NCBI RefSeq assembly: GCF_022524345.1
Contig: NZ_JAKWJU010000002.1
Span: 2,604,001-2,668,000 of the forward strand
Source of the DNA: Streptomyces marispadix
GTDB taxonomy: Bacteria; Actinomycetota; Actinomycetes; Streptomycetales; Streptomycetaceae
Length of the DNA stretch: 64,000 bases
Direction of reading: 5' to 3'
Part shown: positions 1 through 8,056 of the stretch, piece after piece
How the letters are laid out: each line of letters starts with the position of its first letter
Position numbering within the stretch: the stretch's first letter is position 1
Notes under the pieces: generated by a model
Database searches by the model: none
The model's input: only the letters and a program-made list of their open reading frames with translations
What the model was told of the DNA's origin: nothing
Translations under genes and position numbers: made by a program

Positions 1-2
1 GA

Positions 3-827
3 CGTACGCTCTGGCGTCGGCACCGCACCGGCACGGGCACGGGCACGGGCACGGGCACGGGCAGCGGCACGGAATCGGGTGCCGGAACGGAGACGGACGC
101 GGGCACGGGTGCCGGCACCGGCACGGGGGCGACCGCCGCCGGTACGGCTCCCCCGGCGACCGGCACCGGCACCGCCACGGAGACCGCGCCCGCCCCTGCC
201 TCCGCGCCGTCCGCCGTCTCGGCCACCGCATTGCGGGCAGACCAGCTCATCACCCTCGTCGCCGTAGTGGGAGTGGCCGTCGGCGCCCTCGTCTTCGACG
301 TCGAGATCGGCTTCCTCGCCCTCGTAGCCGCCGCAGGGCTGCACGTCGTCTTCCCCGGCAGGTTCGAGCAGGCCGACAAGCGCATCGTGTGGTCCGTCGT
401 GCTGCTGATCTGCGGCGTCGTCACCCTCGTCGAGGCTCTTCAGCGCTACGGCACCGTGGAGGTGATCGGCAAGGGGATCGCGGATCTGGGCTCCCCGCTG
501 CTGACCGCGCTGCTGCTCTGCCTCGTCGCGGCGATCACTTCGGCGTTCGCCTCCAGCGCCGGGTTGCTGGGCGTGCTGATACCCCTCGCGGTGCCGTTCC
601 TCGTACAGGGCGACATCGGCGTGACGAGCGTGATCACCGCGCTGGCGATCTCCGCGACCGTCGTGGACTCGACGCCCTTCTCGTCCGTGGGCGCGCTGAC
701 CCTCGCCAACGCGCCCGACGCCGAACGGCCCCGGCTCTTCCGCGTGATGCTCACCTGGGGCCTGGCCATGGCCGTCACCGCGCCGCCGCTGACCTGGCTT
801 CTGTTCACGCTGCCGAGCGCGGGGTGA
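3..827 (+). CDS. C-terminal part of a dicarboxylate-carrier (MatC/SLC13-like) permease, partial
   Basis: The reading frame is open from the left edge, so the N-terminal half lies outside the window. The visible part starts with a hydrophilic Gly/Thr/Ala-rich linker of about 75 residues, encoded partly by tandem GGCACG hexamers. About 195 residues with several hydrophobic membrane segments follow (VAVGALVFDVEIGFLALVAA, LLTALLLCLVAAI). The stretch ASSAGLLGVLIPLAVPFL and the following VVDSTPFSSVGAL resemble the second half of ion-transporter-superfamily carriers of the MatC/DASS type. An inner-membrane role in uptake of a dicarboxylate or aromatic acid fits the catabolic-looking genes downstream. 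The substrate is not readable from sequence, and the long low-complexity linker is unusual for the family. Confidence 0.7.
   Translation, partial: RTLWRRHRTGTGTGTGTGTGSGTESGAGTETDAGTGAGTGTGATAAGTAPPATGTGTATETAPAPASAPSAVSATALRADQLITLVAVVGVAVGALVFDVEIGFLALVAAAGLHVVFPGRFEQADKRIVWSVVLLICGVVTLVEALQRYGTVEVIGKGIADLGSPLLTALLLCLVAAITSAFASSAGLLGVLIPLAVPFLVQGDIGVTSVITALAISATVVDSTPFSSVGALTLANAPDAERPRLFRVMLTWGLAMAVTAPPLTWLLFTLPSAG
30..59. repeat. GGCACG hexamer tandem repeat, five copies
   Basis: Five consecutive GGCACG units encode a Gly-Thr run in the permease linker, and further degenerate copies follow to about position 190. The tract is in frame, so copy-number change would only alter linker length. 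Confidence 0.8.
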
Positions 828-918
828 ACGTACGCGACCGCGGTCGCGACCGGAGCCGCCGCCACCGGCCCGTCACCCGACGGCCGCCGCAATCACGATC
901 CGCCGGAGGGAACCCCGT

Positions 919-1638
919 ATGAGCAACGACGCCCGCGAACTCGTCGCCGCATCCTCACGCGTACTGGCGGCCGCGGGCCACGACGACCTCATCTGGGGCC
1001 ATTCGTCGATGCGCGACCCCGACGGGAGAGGGGTGTGGATCAAGTCCGCGGAGTGGGGCCTGGACGAGGTCACACCCGATCGTGTGCAGCTCGTCGCCTT
1101 CGACGGGACGGTGCTCGAAGGGGGCGGCGTACCGCACAGCGAACTGCCCATCCACACCGAGATCATGGCCGCACGCCCGGACGTCGGCGGAGTCGTGCAC
1201 ACCCATCCGCCGCACGCCGTCGCACTGGCCGCGGCCGGGCTGCCGCTGCGGCCGGTCAGCCATGCCGCCAACTACTTCGTGCCGCCGGACGTCCCCACGT
1301 TCGCGGAGACCGCCGACCTCGTGCTCACCCCCGCCCTCGGGCGCTCGCTGGCCGAGGCCCTCGGCGGCGCCCGCGCGGTCTTCCTCGTCAACCACGGCAT
1401 CGTCACCGTGGGCGAGAGCCTTCAGCAGGCGACCGTCGCGGCCGTACTGCTCGAACGGGCCTGTGCGCAGCAGTTGCTGACCGCCACGGCCGGTACGGCC
1501 GATCCCCCCGGCACGGAACCCTCGTGGTCGCCGCCGGAGGAGTCGCTGTCGAAACGCGAGCACATCTACCACGACCGGGCGGTCGCCGCCGTCTGGGACC
1601 ACCTGGTACGGCGTCTGCCGGGCGCAGGCGCGCGCTGA
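919..1638 (+). CDS. Class II aldolase/adducin family protein
   Basis: This 239-residue protein has the size and signatures of class II aldolases and epimerases (fuculose-phosphate aldolase fold). The metal-binding pair HTHPPH sits near residue 95 and the third ligand is in NHG near residue 156. The family uses Zn2+ or another divalent metal to cleave or decarboxylate sugar-phosphate or hydroxy-acid substrates in the cytoplasm. A ribosome-binding site (GGAGGGAA) precedes the ATG. The gene lies 91 nt after the permease and 8 nt before a dihydroxyphthalate-decarboxylase-like gene, so the three are probably co-transcribed. Class II aldolase homologues occur in aromatic-acid decarboxylation routes, but the substrate here is unknown. 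Confidence 0.85.
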   Translation: MSNDARELVAASSRVLAAAGHDDLIWGHSSMRDPDGRGVWIKSAEWGLDEVTPDRVQLVAFDGTVLEGGGVPHSELPIHTEIMAARPDVGGVVHTHPPHAVALAAAGLPLRPVSHAANYFVPPDVPTFAETADLVLTPALGRSLAEALGGARAVFLVNHGIVTVGESLQQATVAAVLLERACAQQLLTATAGTADPPGTEPSWSPPEESLSKREHIYHDRAVAAVWDHLVRRLPGAGAR

Positions 1639-1646
1639 GGGCCCGC

Positions 1647-2636
1647 ATGAAGCCGCTGTTCACCATGGCCTGCCAGGCGTACGACCGTATGGAACCGCTG
1701 CGTTCGGGCAGCGTCCCGATCGGGGGCGCGGAGCTGAACTTCCTCGACCTGCCGGTGGAGGAGACCTTCTTCCGGATGCTGAAGTTCGGCGAGTTCGACA
1801 TCGCCGAGATGTCGCTGTCGACGTATGTGCTGACGCTGGCCGAAGGGTCGCCCTTCGTCGCCGTGCCCGTCTTCCCCTCGCGTGCCTTCCGGCACAGCGC
1901 CGTGTACGTACGCGAGGACTCCCCCGTGACGGACCCGGCGGAGCTGGCCGGAGGGACCGTGGGCGTGCCCGAGTACCAGATCACCGCGGCCGTCTGGGTG
2001 CGCGGCATCCTCGCGGAGCACCATGGGCTCGGCGTCGGATCGGTGCGCTACCGCACCGGCGGCCTCGACACCCCGGGACGCGTCGAGAAGCTGGCCCTGC
2101 GCCTTCCGGCGGGCGTGGAGGTGACTCCCGCCGGTCCGGAGCAGACACTGTCGCGGATGCTGCTCGACGGCTCCCTCGACGCGATCTACAGCGCGCGCAA
2201 CCCGGGCCCCTTCAACGAGCCGGGGCACGGGGGCCTGCGCAGGCTCTTCCCCGACCCGGAGGCCGTCGAGCGCGAATACCACGAGCGCACCGGGATCTTT
2301 CCGATCATGCACACGCTGGTGATCCGCCGTGACGTCTACGAACGGCACCGCTGGCTGGCCCGCGAGCTGGTCAAGGCGTGCGCACGCGCCAAGGACGCGG
2401 GACTGGCCGGCATCGGCGAGACCGCGGCCCTGCGCTTCGCACTGCCCTGGCTGTGGGCGGAGGCCGAGCGGACCAGGGCCGCGCTGGGCGAGGACTGGTG
2501 GCCTTACGGATTCGAGCCGAACCGCACGAACCTGGAGACCTTCCTGCGGTACTCCCACGAGCAGGGGCTGGCCGCACGCCGCTACGAAGCGGAGGAGCTG
2601 TTCGCACCGGAGACGCTGGCGGAGGTGGTGGTCTGA
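1647..2636 (+). CDS. 4,5-dihydroxyphthalate decarboxylase-like / substrate-binding-fold protein
   Basis: The 329-residue protein lacks a signal peptide. It has the periplasmic-binding-protein type II fold pattern of the dihydroxyphthalate decarboxylase (Pht5/LigA-like) family: an EETFFRMLKFGEFDIAEMSL segment, a VPVFPSRAFRHSAVYV strand-helix, and a C-terminal domain rich in Trp and Arg. The start at ATG 1647 lies 8 nt after the aldolase stop and is preceded by a GAGGGCC-like site. With the upstream aldolase and permease it suggests uptake and breakdown of a phthalate- or protocatechuate-type acid. Homologues are often mis-annotated as ABC substrate-binding proteins, and I cannot distinguish enzyme from binding protein. 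Confidence 0.75.
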   Translation: MKPLFTMACQAYDRMEPLRSGSVPIGGAELNFLDLPVEETFFRMLKFGEFDIAEMSLSTYVLTLAEGSPFVAVPVFPSRAFRHSAVYVREDSPVTDPAELAGGTVGVPEYQITAAVWVRGILAEHHGLGVGSVRYRTGGLDTPGRVEKLALRLPAGVEVTPAGPEQTLSRMLLDGSLDAIYSARNPGPFNEPGHGGLRRLFPDPEAVEREYHERTGIFPIMHTLVIRRDVYERHRWLARELVKACARAKDAGLAGIGETAALRFALPWLWAEAERTRAALGEDWWPYGFEPNRTNLETFLRYSHEQGLAARRYEAEELFAPETLAEVVV

Positions 2637-2648
2637 GCCGTCACCGAG

Positions 2649-2672
2649 CACTGGCACTGGCACTGGCACTGG
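2649..2672. repeat. CACTGG hexamer repeat, four copies
   Basis: Four perfect CACTGG units lie just after the stop of the decarboxylase-like gene, in non-coding DNA. They resemble the hexamer tracts in coding linkers at both ends of this cluster. No function is evident. Confidence 0.75.
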
Positions 2673-2847
2673 CACGGGCGCAGACGCAGGCGCGGCGCAG
2701 GCGGGGGCACGGCAGGTGAGCGTAGGGGCGGGCGGGAGAGCTGGGCCGCGCGGGCGGGGCCCGTAGGCGCGGCCTGTGTGCCGCATGCGCCCCGCGCACC
2801 GACTGTGCGCGCATCCACACGCCCACCGGCCTCCGGCCACCGTCGAC

Positions 2848-2853
2848 TAGGGT
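2848..2853 (+). promoter_or_regulatory. TAGGGT -10 box for a probably leaderless iclR-type transcript
   Basis: TAGGGT matches the Streptomyces -10 consensus (TAgnnT) and ends 7 nt before the ATG at 2861. Transcription would begin at or next to the start codon. No Shine-Dalgarno sequence lies in that gap, which supports leaderless translation. No clear -35 box is seen. Confidence 0.45.
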
Positions 2854-2860
2854 TTCTGCT

Positions 2861-3655
2861 ATGAAGAAATCTTCGGCTCAGGACCCCGGGTCCTCGGGTT
2901 CCCGGCCGCAGTACCCGATCGAGTCCGTCGACAACGCCATGCAGATCCTGCTGCTCCTGGGCGAGCGCAGCGAGTTGAGGCTCACCGAGGTGGCCAAGTA
3001 CCTGGGAGTCGCGTCGTCGACGGCGCACCGGCTGCTCGCGATGCTCCAGTACCGGGGCTTCGTACGGCAGGACGGGCGCTCCAAGGCGTATGTGCCCGGT
3101 TCGGCGCTCACCGGAGTCGCCTTCTCGATCCTTCAGCGCTTCGACGTACGGCAGCAGCTACGGCCTTTCCTCGAGGAACTCAACCGCGAGACGGGCGAGA
3201 CCGTCCATCTCGGGGTGCTCGACGGCGCGACCGTGCGCTTCATCGACGCGGTGGAGAGCCCGCGGGCCGTGCGCGTCGCCTCACGGCTGGGCCGCTCGAT
3301 GCCCGCCCACTGCACGTCCACCGGCAAGGCACTGCTCACGACGCTCTCGACGGCGCAGCTCCACCAGCTCTATCCGGAAGAGGAACTGGCAGGGCTCACC
3401 GAGCACTCGGTACGCAGCCGCAGCGATCTGGAGAAGGAGATCGCGGTGATCCGGCGGCGCGGGTACGCGACCAGCTCGGAGGAGAGCGAGGAGGGCGTCT
3501 CGTCGGTGGCGGTGGCCTTCCCGGGTGAACTGCCGTCCCCGCGGCTGGCGTTCAACACCGCCGTCCCCGTAGGCAGGATCAGCCGCACCGACGTCAAGCG
3601 CATCGGGGAGCTGCTGCGCGCCACCGTGGAGCGGGCGTCGGAGATCATGCCCTGA
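2861..3655 (+). CDS. IclR family transcriptional regulator
   Basis: This 264-residue cytoplasmic regulator has an N-terminal winged helix-turn-helix at about residues 22-80 (LTEVAKYLGVASSTAHRLLA) and a C-terminal IclR effector domain at about 95-255 (GETVHLGVLDGATVRFIDAV, the CTSTGKALL motif). IclR proteins bind small carboxylic acids and control catabolic genes. Its position directly after the aldolase/decarboxylase genes suggests it regulates them. The start is the ATG only 7 nt after a -10 box. Its last 11 nt overlap the 3' end of the convergent TetR gene. Confidence 0.93.
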   Translation: MKKSSAQDPGSSGSRPQYPIESVDNAMQILLLLGERSELRLTEVAKYLGVASSTAHRLLAMLQYRGFVRQDGRSKAYVPGSALTGVAFSILQRFDVRQQLRPFLEELNRETGETVHLGVLDGATVRFIDAVESPRAVRVASRLGRSMPAHCTSTGKALLTTLSTAQLHQLYPEEELAGLTEHSVRSRSDLEKEIAVIRRRGYATSSEESEEGVSSVAVAFPGELPSPRLAFNTAVPVGRISRTDVKRIGELLRATVERASEIMP

Positions 3656-4610
3656 CGGACCCGGAAGCGGACCCTGAAGCGGAGCCGGAGCCGGAGCCAG
3701 ATCCAGAGACAGAAGCGGAGCCGGGCAACGGCTCCTCCCCGGAACCGTCCTCTCGGCCGTCCCCCCGGGCCTTGCGCTCCGCCCGCCTGCGGCGTTCCCT
3801 CTCGCCCGCGGCACGCGCGGCCCGCACATCGAAGTCGCCCACGGACAGCGGCTTCCCGGGCAGGGAGGCGTTGCCCTCCCGTGCACGCAGGCCGTCGAGC
3901 ATCAGCGCGAGGGCCCGCTCCGACACGTCGTCCGCGGGACCGGCGGGAGACGTCTCGCACACGGGAGTCTCCCGCGCACCATCCGAGCCCCGCCCTGCGT
4001 CTCCAGCCTCGCTGACAGCCGGACCGTCGGCACCGCCGCCGGCCGCCGCTTCAGCCTCCGCGCCGTCACTGGCCTCGACCCACTTCGACCGTACGGGTGT
4101 CGGTCGCAGCAGCAGCGACAGCAGCACGGCGACATCGCCGCCGCCGACATCCGTGCGCAAGGTCCCCTCGCCCTGAGCGGCCCGTACGACATGGTCGAGC
4201 ACGTCGAGCAGTTCATCGCGGAAGCGGCCCGTCACGGGGTCACCTCTGATGACCTCGCGGGCGAGGCTCGACTCGAGGGCGAGCTGCACGCTCAGCGTCA
4301 ACTCCCGCGAGCTGCGCAGCATTCGAACCAGGGCCTCCCAGGCGCCGGGCTCCTCGGCGACGGCCGTACGCGACTCCTCCAGCACCCGGGCGAAGGTGTC
4401 CTGTGCGACCGCGCGGATCAGCGACTCACGGTCGGGGAAGCGGCGGTAGAGCGTCGCCACCCCGACCCCGGCCCGCCGTGCGACGTCCTCCATGGGTATG
4501 TGCGGCCCGCGGGCGGCGAACACCTCCTTCGCCGCGGCGATTATCTTCCGGCGGTTGCGCAGCGCGTCCGCCCGCAGCGGCGCCGCGCCCTCGCCCGTGT
4601 CCGCGCTCAT
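3645..4610 (-). CDS. TetR/AcrR family repressor with extended C-terminus
   Basis: The N-terminal 65 residues hold a typical TetR helix-turn-helix (RKIIAAAKEVFAARG, VGVATLYRRFPDRESLI), followed by a helical ligand domain to about residue 170. At 321 residues the protein is about 100 longer than usual. The extra part is acidic and Gly/Glu-rich and ends in a Ser-Gly repeat tail from short tandem DNA repeats at 3656-3720. It is divergent from the P450/ferredoxin pair, with a 19-bp palindrome in the 151-nt gap, so it most likely represses the P450 operon and itself until a hydrophobic inducer binds. Confidence 0.9.
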   Translation of the reverse strand: MSADTGEGAAPLRADALRNRRKIIAAAKEVFAARGPHIPMEDVARRAGVGVATLYRRFPDRESLIRAVAQDTFARVLEESRTAVAEEPGAWEALVRMLRSSRELTLSVQLALESSLAREVIRGDPVTGRFRDELLDVLDHVVRAAQGEGTLRTDVGGGDVAVLLSLLLRPTPVRSKWVEASDGAEAEAAAGGGADGPAVSEAGDAGRGSDGARETPVCETSPAGPADDVSERALALMLDGLRAREGNASLPGKPLSVGDFDVRAARAAGERERRRRAERKARGDGREDGSGEEPLPGSASVSGSGSGSGSASGSASGSVRA

Positions 4611-4674
4611 GTCCCCTCCGCGCTCATGTCCCCGCTCTGCAAAGGAAGTTGGCCGATTCTGTCACCCTCTCGAT

Positions 4675-4693
4675 GTGGACGAATTTCATCCAC
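4675..4693. promoter_or_regulatory. Putative TetR operator, 19-bp palindrome
   Basis: The site GTGGACGAATTTCATCCAC is an inverted repeat centred on T4684 with a single mismatched pair. It lies between the divergent TetR gene and the P450, just upstream of a TAGCCT sequence at about 4696 that could be the P450 -10 box. The size and symmetry are those of operators bound by TetR dimers. Confidence 0.6.
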
Positions 4694-4761
4694 TTAGCCT
4701 ACGGTGAGAGGTGCGTCGCTGAAGATCCATCACTGGAATCCCTGCCTCGGATCGGAGTCCC

Positions 4762-5970
4762 ATGACGAGCGGTCGGCCCACGGTGACACTTCCCGCAGAG
4801 CGCACCTGCCCCTTCTCACCACCCGCCGTGTACGAGCGTATGCGCGAGGAGGCGCCCGTCTCCCGCGTCGCCCTGCCCTCGGGCGGCACCGCCTGGGCGC
4901 TCACCCGGCACGAGGACGTCCGCGCGATGCTGGCCGACCCTCGCTTCAGCTCCGACCGTACGAACCCCGGCTTCCCCGTCTTCTCCGAGGGCCAGCAGCA
5001 GCTCGCTGCCCGGTCCCGCAAGACGCTGATCTCCATGGACCCGCCGGAGCACGGGCCCGCACGCCGCGCCGTGGTCGGGGAGTTCACCGTGCGGAGGATG
5101 GAGGCGCTGCGTCCGCGCATCCAGGAGATCGTGGACGAGCATGTGGAGGCCATGCTCGACGGGCCGCGCCCGGCCGACCTCGTGAAGTCGCTGTCGCTGC
5201 CGGTGCCTTCCCTGGTCATCTGCGAGCTGCTGGGAGTGCCGTACGAGGACCACGAGTTCTTCCAGGCACGTTCGTCGCTGCTGCTGCGCCGCAGCGAACC
5301 GATCGCGCGGCGCGAGCAGGCACGCGACGAACTCCGCGACTACCTCGACGAGTTGGTCACGGCGAAGGAGCAGGACCCGACCGACGGCGACCTGCTGGGC
5401 AGGCAGATACTCAAGCAGCGCGAGACGGGCCGCGGCGACCACGTGGACCTGGTGAGCCTCGCCGTGCTGCTGCTCATCGCCGGCCATGAGACGACGGCGA
5501 ACATGATCTCGCTCGGCACCTTCGCGCTTCTCGAACACCCAGGTGAGCGGGAGAGGTTGGCACAGGACCCGGACGCGATGCCGGGCGCCGTCGAGGAGTT
5601 GCTGCGGTACTTCAGCATCGTCGACCTCGTCACCGCGCGAGTGGCGACCGAGGACGTGGAGATCGGCGGGGTGCTGATACGCGCCGGCGAGGGCGTGCTG
5701 GGTCTCGGCAACTCCGCCAACCACGACCCCGGCGTCTACCCCCGCCCGCACGAACTCGACATCGGGCGCGGCGACCGGCACCACGTGGCGTTCGGATACG
5801 GCGCACATCAGTGCCTCGGCCAGAACCTCGCGCGTATGGAACTCCAGATGGTCTTCGCGACCCTCTTCCGCAGGATTCCCGGACTGCGTCTCGCCGTGCC
5901 CGCCGGCGAACTGCCGTTCAAGGACGACAGCAACATCTACGGCCTCTACGAACTGCCCGTCACCTGGTGA
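4762..5970 (+). CDS. Cytochrome P450, CYP105-like
   Basis: The 402-residue soluble P450 has all class motifs: I-helix IAGHETTAN, K-helix EELLR (intact ExxR), and the heme loop FGYGAHQCLGQNLAR with the Cys ligand near residue 352. The HQCLGQNLAR stretch is characteristic of the CYP105 family, which oxidises xenobiotics and secondary metabolites. Its stop overlaps the start region of a 3Fe-4S ferredoxin reading frame, the usual electron donor. With the divergent TetR repressor and palindrome this looks like an inducible detoxification or tailoring operon. The substrate is unknown. Confidence 0.93.
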   Translation: MTSGRPTVTLPAERTCPFSPPAVYERMREEAPVSRVALPSGGTAWALTRHEDVRAMLADPRFSSDRTNPGFPVFSEGQQQLAARSRKTLISMDPPEHGPARRAVVGEFTVRRMEALRPRIQEIVDEHVEAMLDGPRPADLVKSLSLPVPSLVICELLGVPYEDHEFFQARSSLLLRRSEPIARREQARDELRDYLDELVTAKEQDPTDGDLLGRQILKQRETGRGDHVDLVSLAVLLLIAGHETTANMISLGTFALLEHPGERERLAQDPDAMPGAVEELLRYFSIVDLVTARVATEDVEIGGVLIRAGEGVLGLGNSANHDPGVYPRPHELDIGRGDRHHVAFGYGAHQCLGQNLARMELQMVFATLFRRIPGLRLAVPAGELPFKDDSNIYGLYELPVTW

Positions 5971-6065
5971 CGAACGTAAGGGGAGGGCGGGGGACCCCGG
6001 GGGAAGGCGAAGAGACAGCGGAAGAAGCCCGGGGAGAGGCCGTGGGAGAGGGAGCAGGGAACGCC

Positions 6066-6356
6066 ATGGGAGCGGAAGCGGACGCAGCAGGGGCAGCCGG
6101 CGAGGCGGAGGGCCCCGAAGGCCGAGGCGGGACGGGAGGCGCGGAAGACGCGGGGCGGGTGCGCGTCGTCGCGGACACCACGGTCTGCGTGGGCGCCGGT
6201 CAGTGCGTGCTCAGCGAACCGGCGGTCTTCGACCAGGACGACGTGGACGGCACCGTGGTCGTGCTGTCCGAACGGCCCGGCGAGGCCCGGCTCGCGGGCG
6301 TACGGGAGGCCGTGGACATCTGTCCCAGCCAGGCGCTCTCGCTCACGGAGGAGTGA
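6066..6356 (+). CDS. 3Fe-4S ferredoxin, partner of the CYP105-like P450
   Basis: The C-terminal 65 residues form a small Streptomyces-type ferredoxin with cysteines in CVGAGQC and in the late ICPSQAL segment, the pattern of P450-linked 3Fe-4S proteins. I chose ATG 6066 because a GCAGGGA ribosome-binding site precedes it. The frame is open back to a GTG at 5967 that overlaps the P450 stop, and a GTG at 6159 would give the canonical short form. The Gly/Glu-rich N-terminal stretch between 6066 and 6159 is unlike normal ferredoxins and may be untranslated. It should pass electrons from a ferredoxin reductase to the upstream P450. Confidence 0.85.
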   Translation: MGAEADAAGAAGEAEGPEGRGGTGGAEDAGRVRVVADTTVCVGAGQCVLSEPAVFDQDDVDGTVVVLSERPGEARLAGVREAVDICPSQALSLTEE

Positions 6357-6466
6357 GAGCGAGAGCGCCCCGCGGACGACGCTCCGCGAAGACGTTCCGC
6401 GCGGGACGCGAGGGACGCGAGGGACGCGGGTACGCGAAGGACGCCCCGCACGAACAGGGGATGCCG

Positions 6467-6886
6467 TCAGCCCGCCTGGCTGCTGTCCTTCATCGAACCC
6501 CAGCCGTGCCATCGCTCGATCTCGATCCAGGCGCTGACCCGGCCGCGGTCCCGGCGCGGATAGGGCTTGCCGAGGTAGTGCCGGGCGAGCCGGTCGATAT
6601 CGGCCAGGCCCTCGTCGTCACGGAGTTCGCCGACGTTCCCGATGAGGCTGATGTGTGTGTACCAGTTCTGCTCGTCGAGCACGGTGAGCGTGACGCGGGG
6701 GTCGGCCCGGATGTGCTCCAGCCTCTTGCGCCCCTCGTCCATGTTGACCAGGACGCGGCCCTGTTCCCACAGGTACCAGGTGGCCGTCGACACCGGCTGT
6801 CCGTCCGGGCGCAGGGTCGTGACGACCGCCGGGTTGGCCTTCTTCAGCATCTCCACCGCGTCGTCGGGAAGCGGGGGTTTCGACAT
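6467..6886 (-). CDS. PPOX/FDOR split-barrel (pyridoxamine-5'-phosphate-oxidase-like) protein
   Basis: The 139-residue protein has the split-barrel flavin/deazaflavin-binding pattern PAVVTTLRPDGQPVSTATWYLW, then RKRLEHIRADPRVTLTVLD and an aromatic C-terminal WIEIERWHGWG. This is typical of the actinobacterial TIGR03618/Rv1155-like group, which uses F420 or FMN. I preferred ATG 6886 over GTG 6895 because GAGGAG sits 8 nt upstream of it. The F420 precursor enzyme (FO synthase) is encoded at 46.5 kb, so cofactor F420 should be available. It lies downstream of the UbiA gene on the same strand but behind a likely terminator. Substrate unknown. Confidence 0.8.
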   Translation of the reverse strand: MSKPPLPDDAVEMLKKANPAVVTTLRPDGQPVSTATWYLWEQGRVLVNMDEGRKRLEHIRADPRVTLTVLDEQNWYTHISLIGNVGELRDDEGLADIDRLARHYLGKPYPRRDRGRVSAWIEIERWHGWGSMKDSSQAG

Positions 6887-7075
6887 ACGTGGCACTCCTC
6901 ACCGTGTTGCGCTTACGGCAGCGGTACGTCCGCCCCGTTGCGGAACATCCGCTGCCACGGAACCACAGCGACGTACAACGGGACGCGCGGGCACGGCAGT
7001 TCCGTGCCCGCGCTCGCGCGTACCCGGCGGCACCCGACTCAGGCACCCGCCCGCACATGTGCGCCCGGCACGACG

Positions 7076-7107
7076 CGTGGTCCCATACCCGGGGGGCGGG
7101 ACCCACG
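7076..7107 (-). terminator. Hairpin after the UbiA gene
   Basis: CGTGG-TCCC pairs with GGGA-CCACG around a C/G-rich loop, with one bulged C, immediately downstream of the UbiA stop codon on the minus strand. There is no T-run, as is common in Streptomyces. Confidence 0.45.
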
Positions 7108-7111
7108 TCCG

Positions 7112-8056
7112 TCACAGCAGCACGACGGCCGTGGCGAGGACGAACGTGTACCACCACTCCACGAACCGCTGTGTGCGATGGTCCTGGGCGGGCGTACGAA
7201 GCAGCAGCACCCGCGCGGCCAGCACCAGGCTCAGCGAGGCCAGCACGACGTCTATCGCCACGGTCCACCAGTGGGACCCGGCGGGCGCCACCATCACGTA
7301 GTGGGTGACGGGCAGCAGCGCCACGAAGCTCGCCGCGAAGTAGCCGCGTGAGAGACGGTCGCCGAGGACGATCGGCATCGTGCGCCGGTTCAGTGTGCGG
7401 TCGCCCTCCACGTCGCGCAGATCCTGCACGCCGATGATCAGGAACGTCATGGCCGACATGGTGAGGACCCAGTGCCACACGGCGGTGGTGATGGGCGTCA
7501 CCATCTGCCAGGCGGCGGCGAGTTGGGAGACGACGCCGAGCGCGATGAGGAGGTTCTTGGCGAACCAGTGCCGGTGGCCTCCCCACGCGTAGTGGAGCAT
7601 GAAGAGCAACTGCCACAGCAGCGCCCACTCCACCACACCCAGCAGCAGGCCCAGGGCGGGGAAGAGTATGTGGACCCCGGCGAGGCGCCGCTTGGCCCCG
7701 CGCATGCTGCTGTCGCCGGTGACGAGCGGCCGGAAGGGCTTGTTGAGGCGGTCCTCCTCGACACCGGTGATCTGGTTGATGAGGCTGGAGCCGTAGATGA
7801 AGAGCCAGAAGTAGGCCACGGCGCCCACGAGGGTGAGCGCGGCGTCGTAGGGGCCGAGACCTGCGTTCCTGACGGCGGCGGTGACGAAGCAGGACGCCGG
7901 TACGACGGTGGACCACAGGTCGTTGCTGTTGAAGCGGTAGCTGACGAAGATCTCACGCCAGATCAGGCGGGGCAGCCGGAGGGCGAGTCCGGCGCCGTCG
8001 TGCGCCCCAGCCGGGGCGGGTCTCCTGTTCTCCGGAGTGTCCGTGGCCGTGGTCAT
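7112..8056 (-). CDS. UbiA-superfamily prenyltransferase or membrane terpene synthase
   Basis: The 314-residue protein has 7-9 hydrophobic membrane helices and one UbiA aspartate-type motif as NQITGVEEDRLNKPFRP at about residues 87-103, plus a second motif VQDLRDVEGDRTLNRRTMP at about 214-232. The first motif departs from the textbook NxxxDxxxD and resembles the NQ...ED..NKP.RP form that I associate with UbiA-type terpene cyclases of fungi and bacteria. The start overlaps the stop of the polyprenyl synthase gene by 4 nt (ATGA), so the pair is translationally coupled. The synthase would supply the prenyl diphosphate that this membrane enzyme transfers or cyclises. The two P450s of the operon could then oxidise the product. 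Confidence 0.85.
   Translation of the reverse strand: MTTATDTPENRRPAPAGAHDGAGLALRLPRLIWREIFVSYRFNSNDLWSTVVPASCFVTAAVRNAGLGPYDAALTLVGAVAYFWLFIYGSSLINQITGVEEDRLNKPFRPLVTGDSSMRGAKRRLAGVHILFPALGLLLGVVEWALLWQLLFMLHYAWGGHRHWFAKNLLIALGVVSQLAAAWQMVTPITTAVWHWVLTMSAMTFLIIGVQDLRDVEGDRTLNRRTMPIVLGDRLSRGYFAASFVALLPVTHYVMVAPAGSHWWTVAIDVVLASLSLVLAARVLLLRTPAQDHRTQRFVEWWYTFVLATAVVLL

Noticed and set aside
5967-6065. Starting the ferredoxin at GTG 5967, which overlaps the P450 stop
   Set aside because: The extra 33 residues are Gly/Glu-rich with no ferredoxin character, and ATG 6066 has a better ribosome-binding site. The overlap start remains possible.
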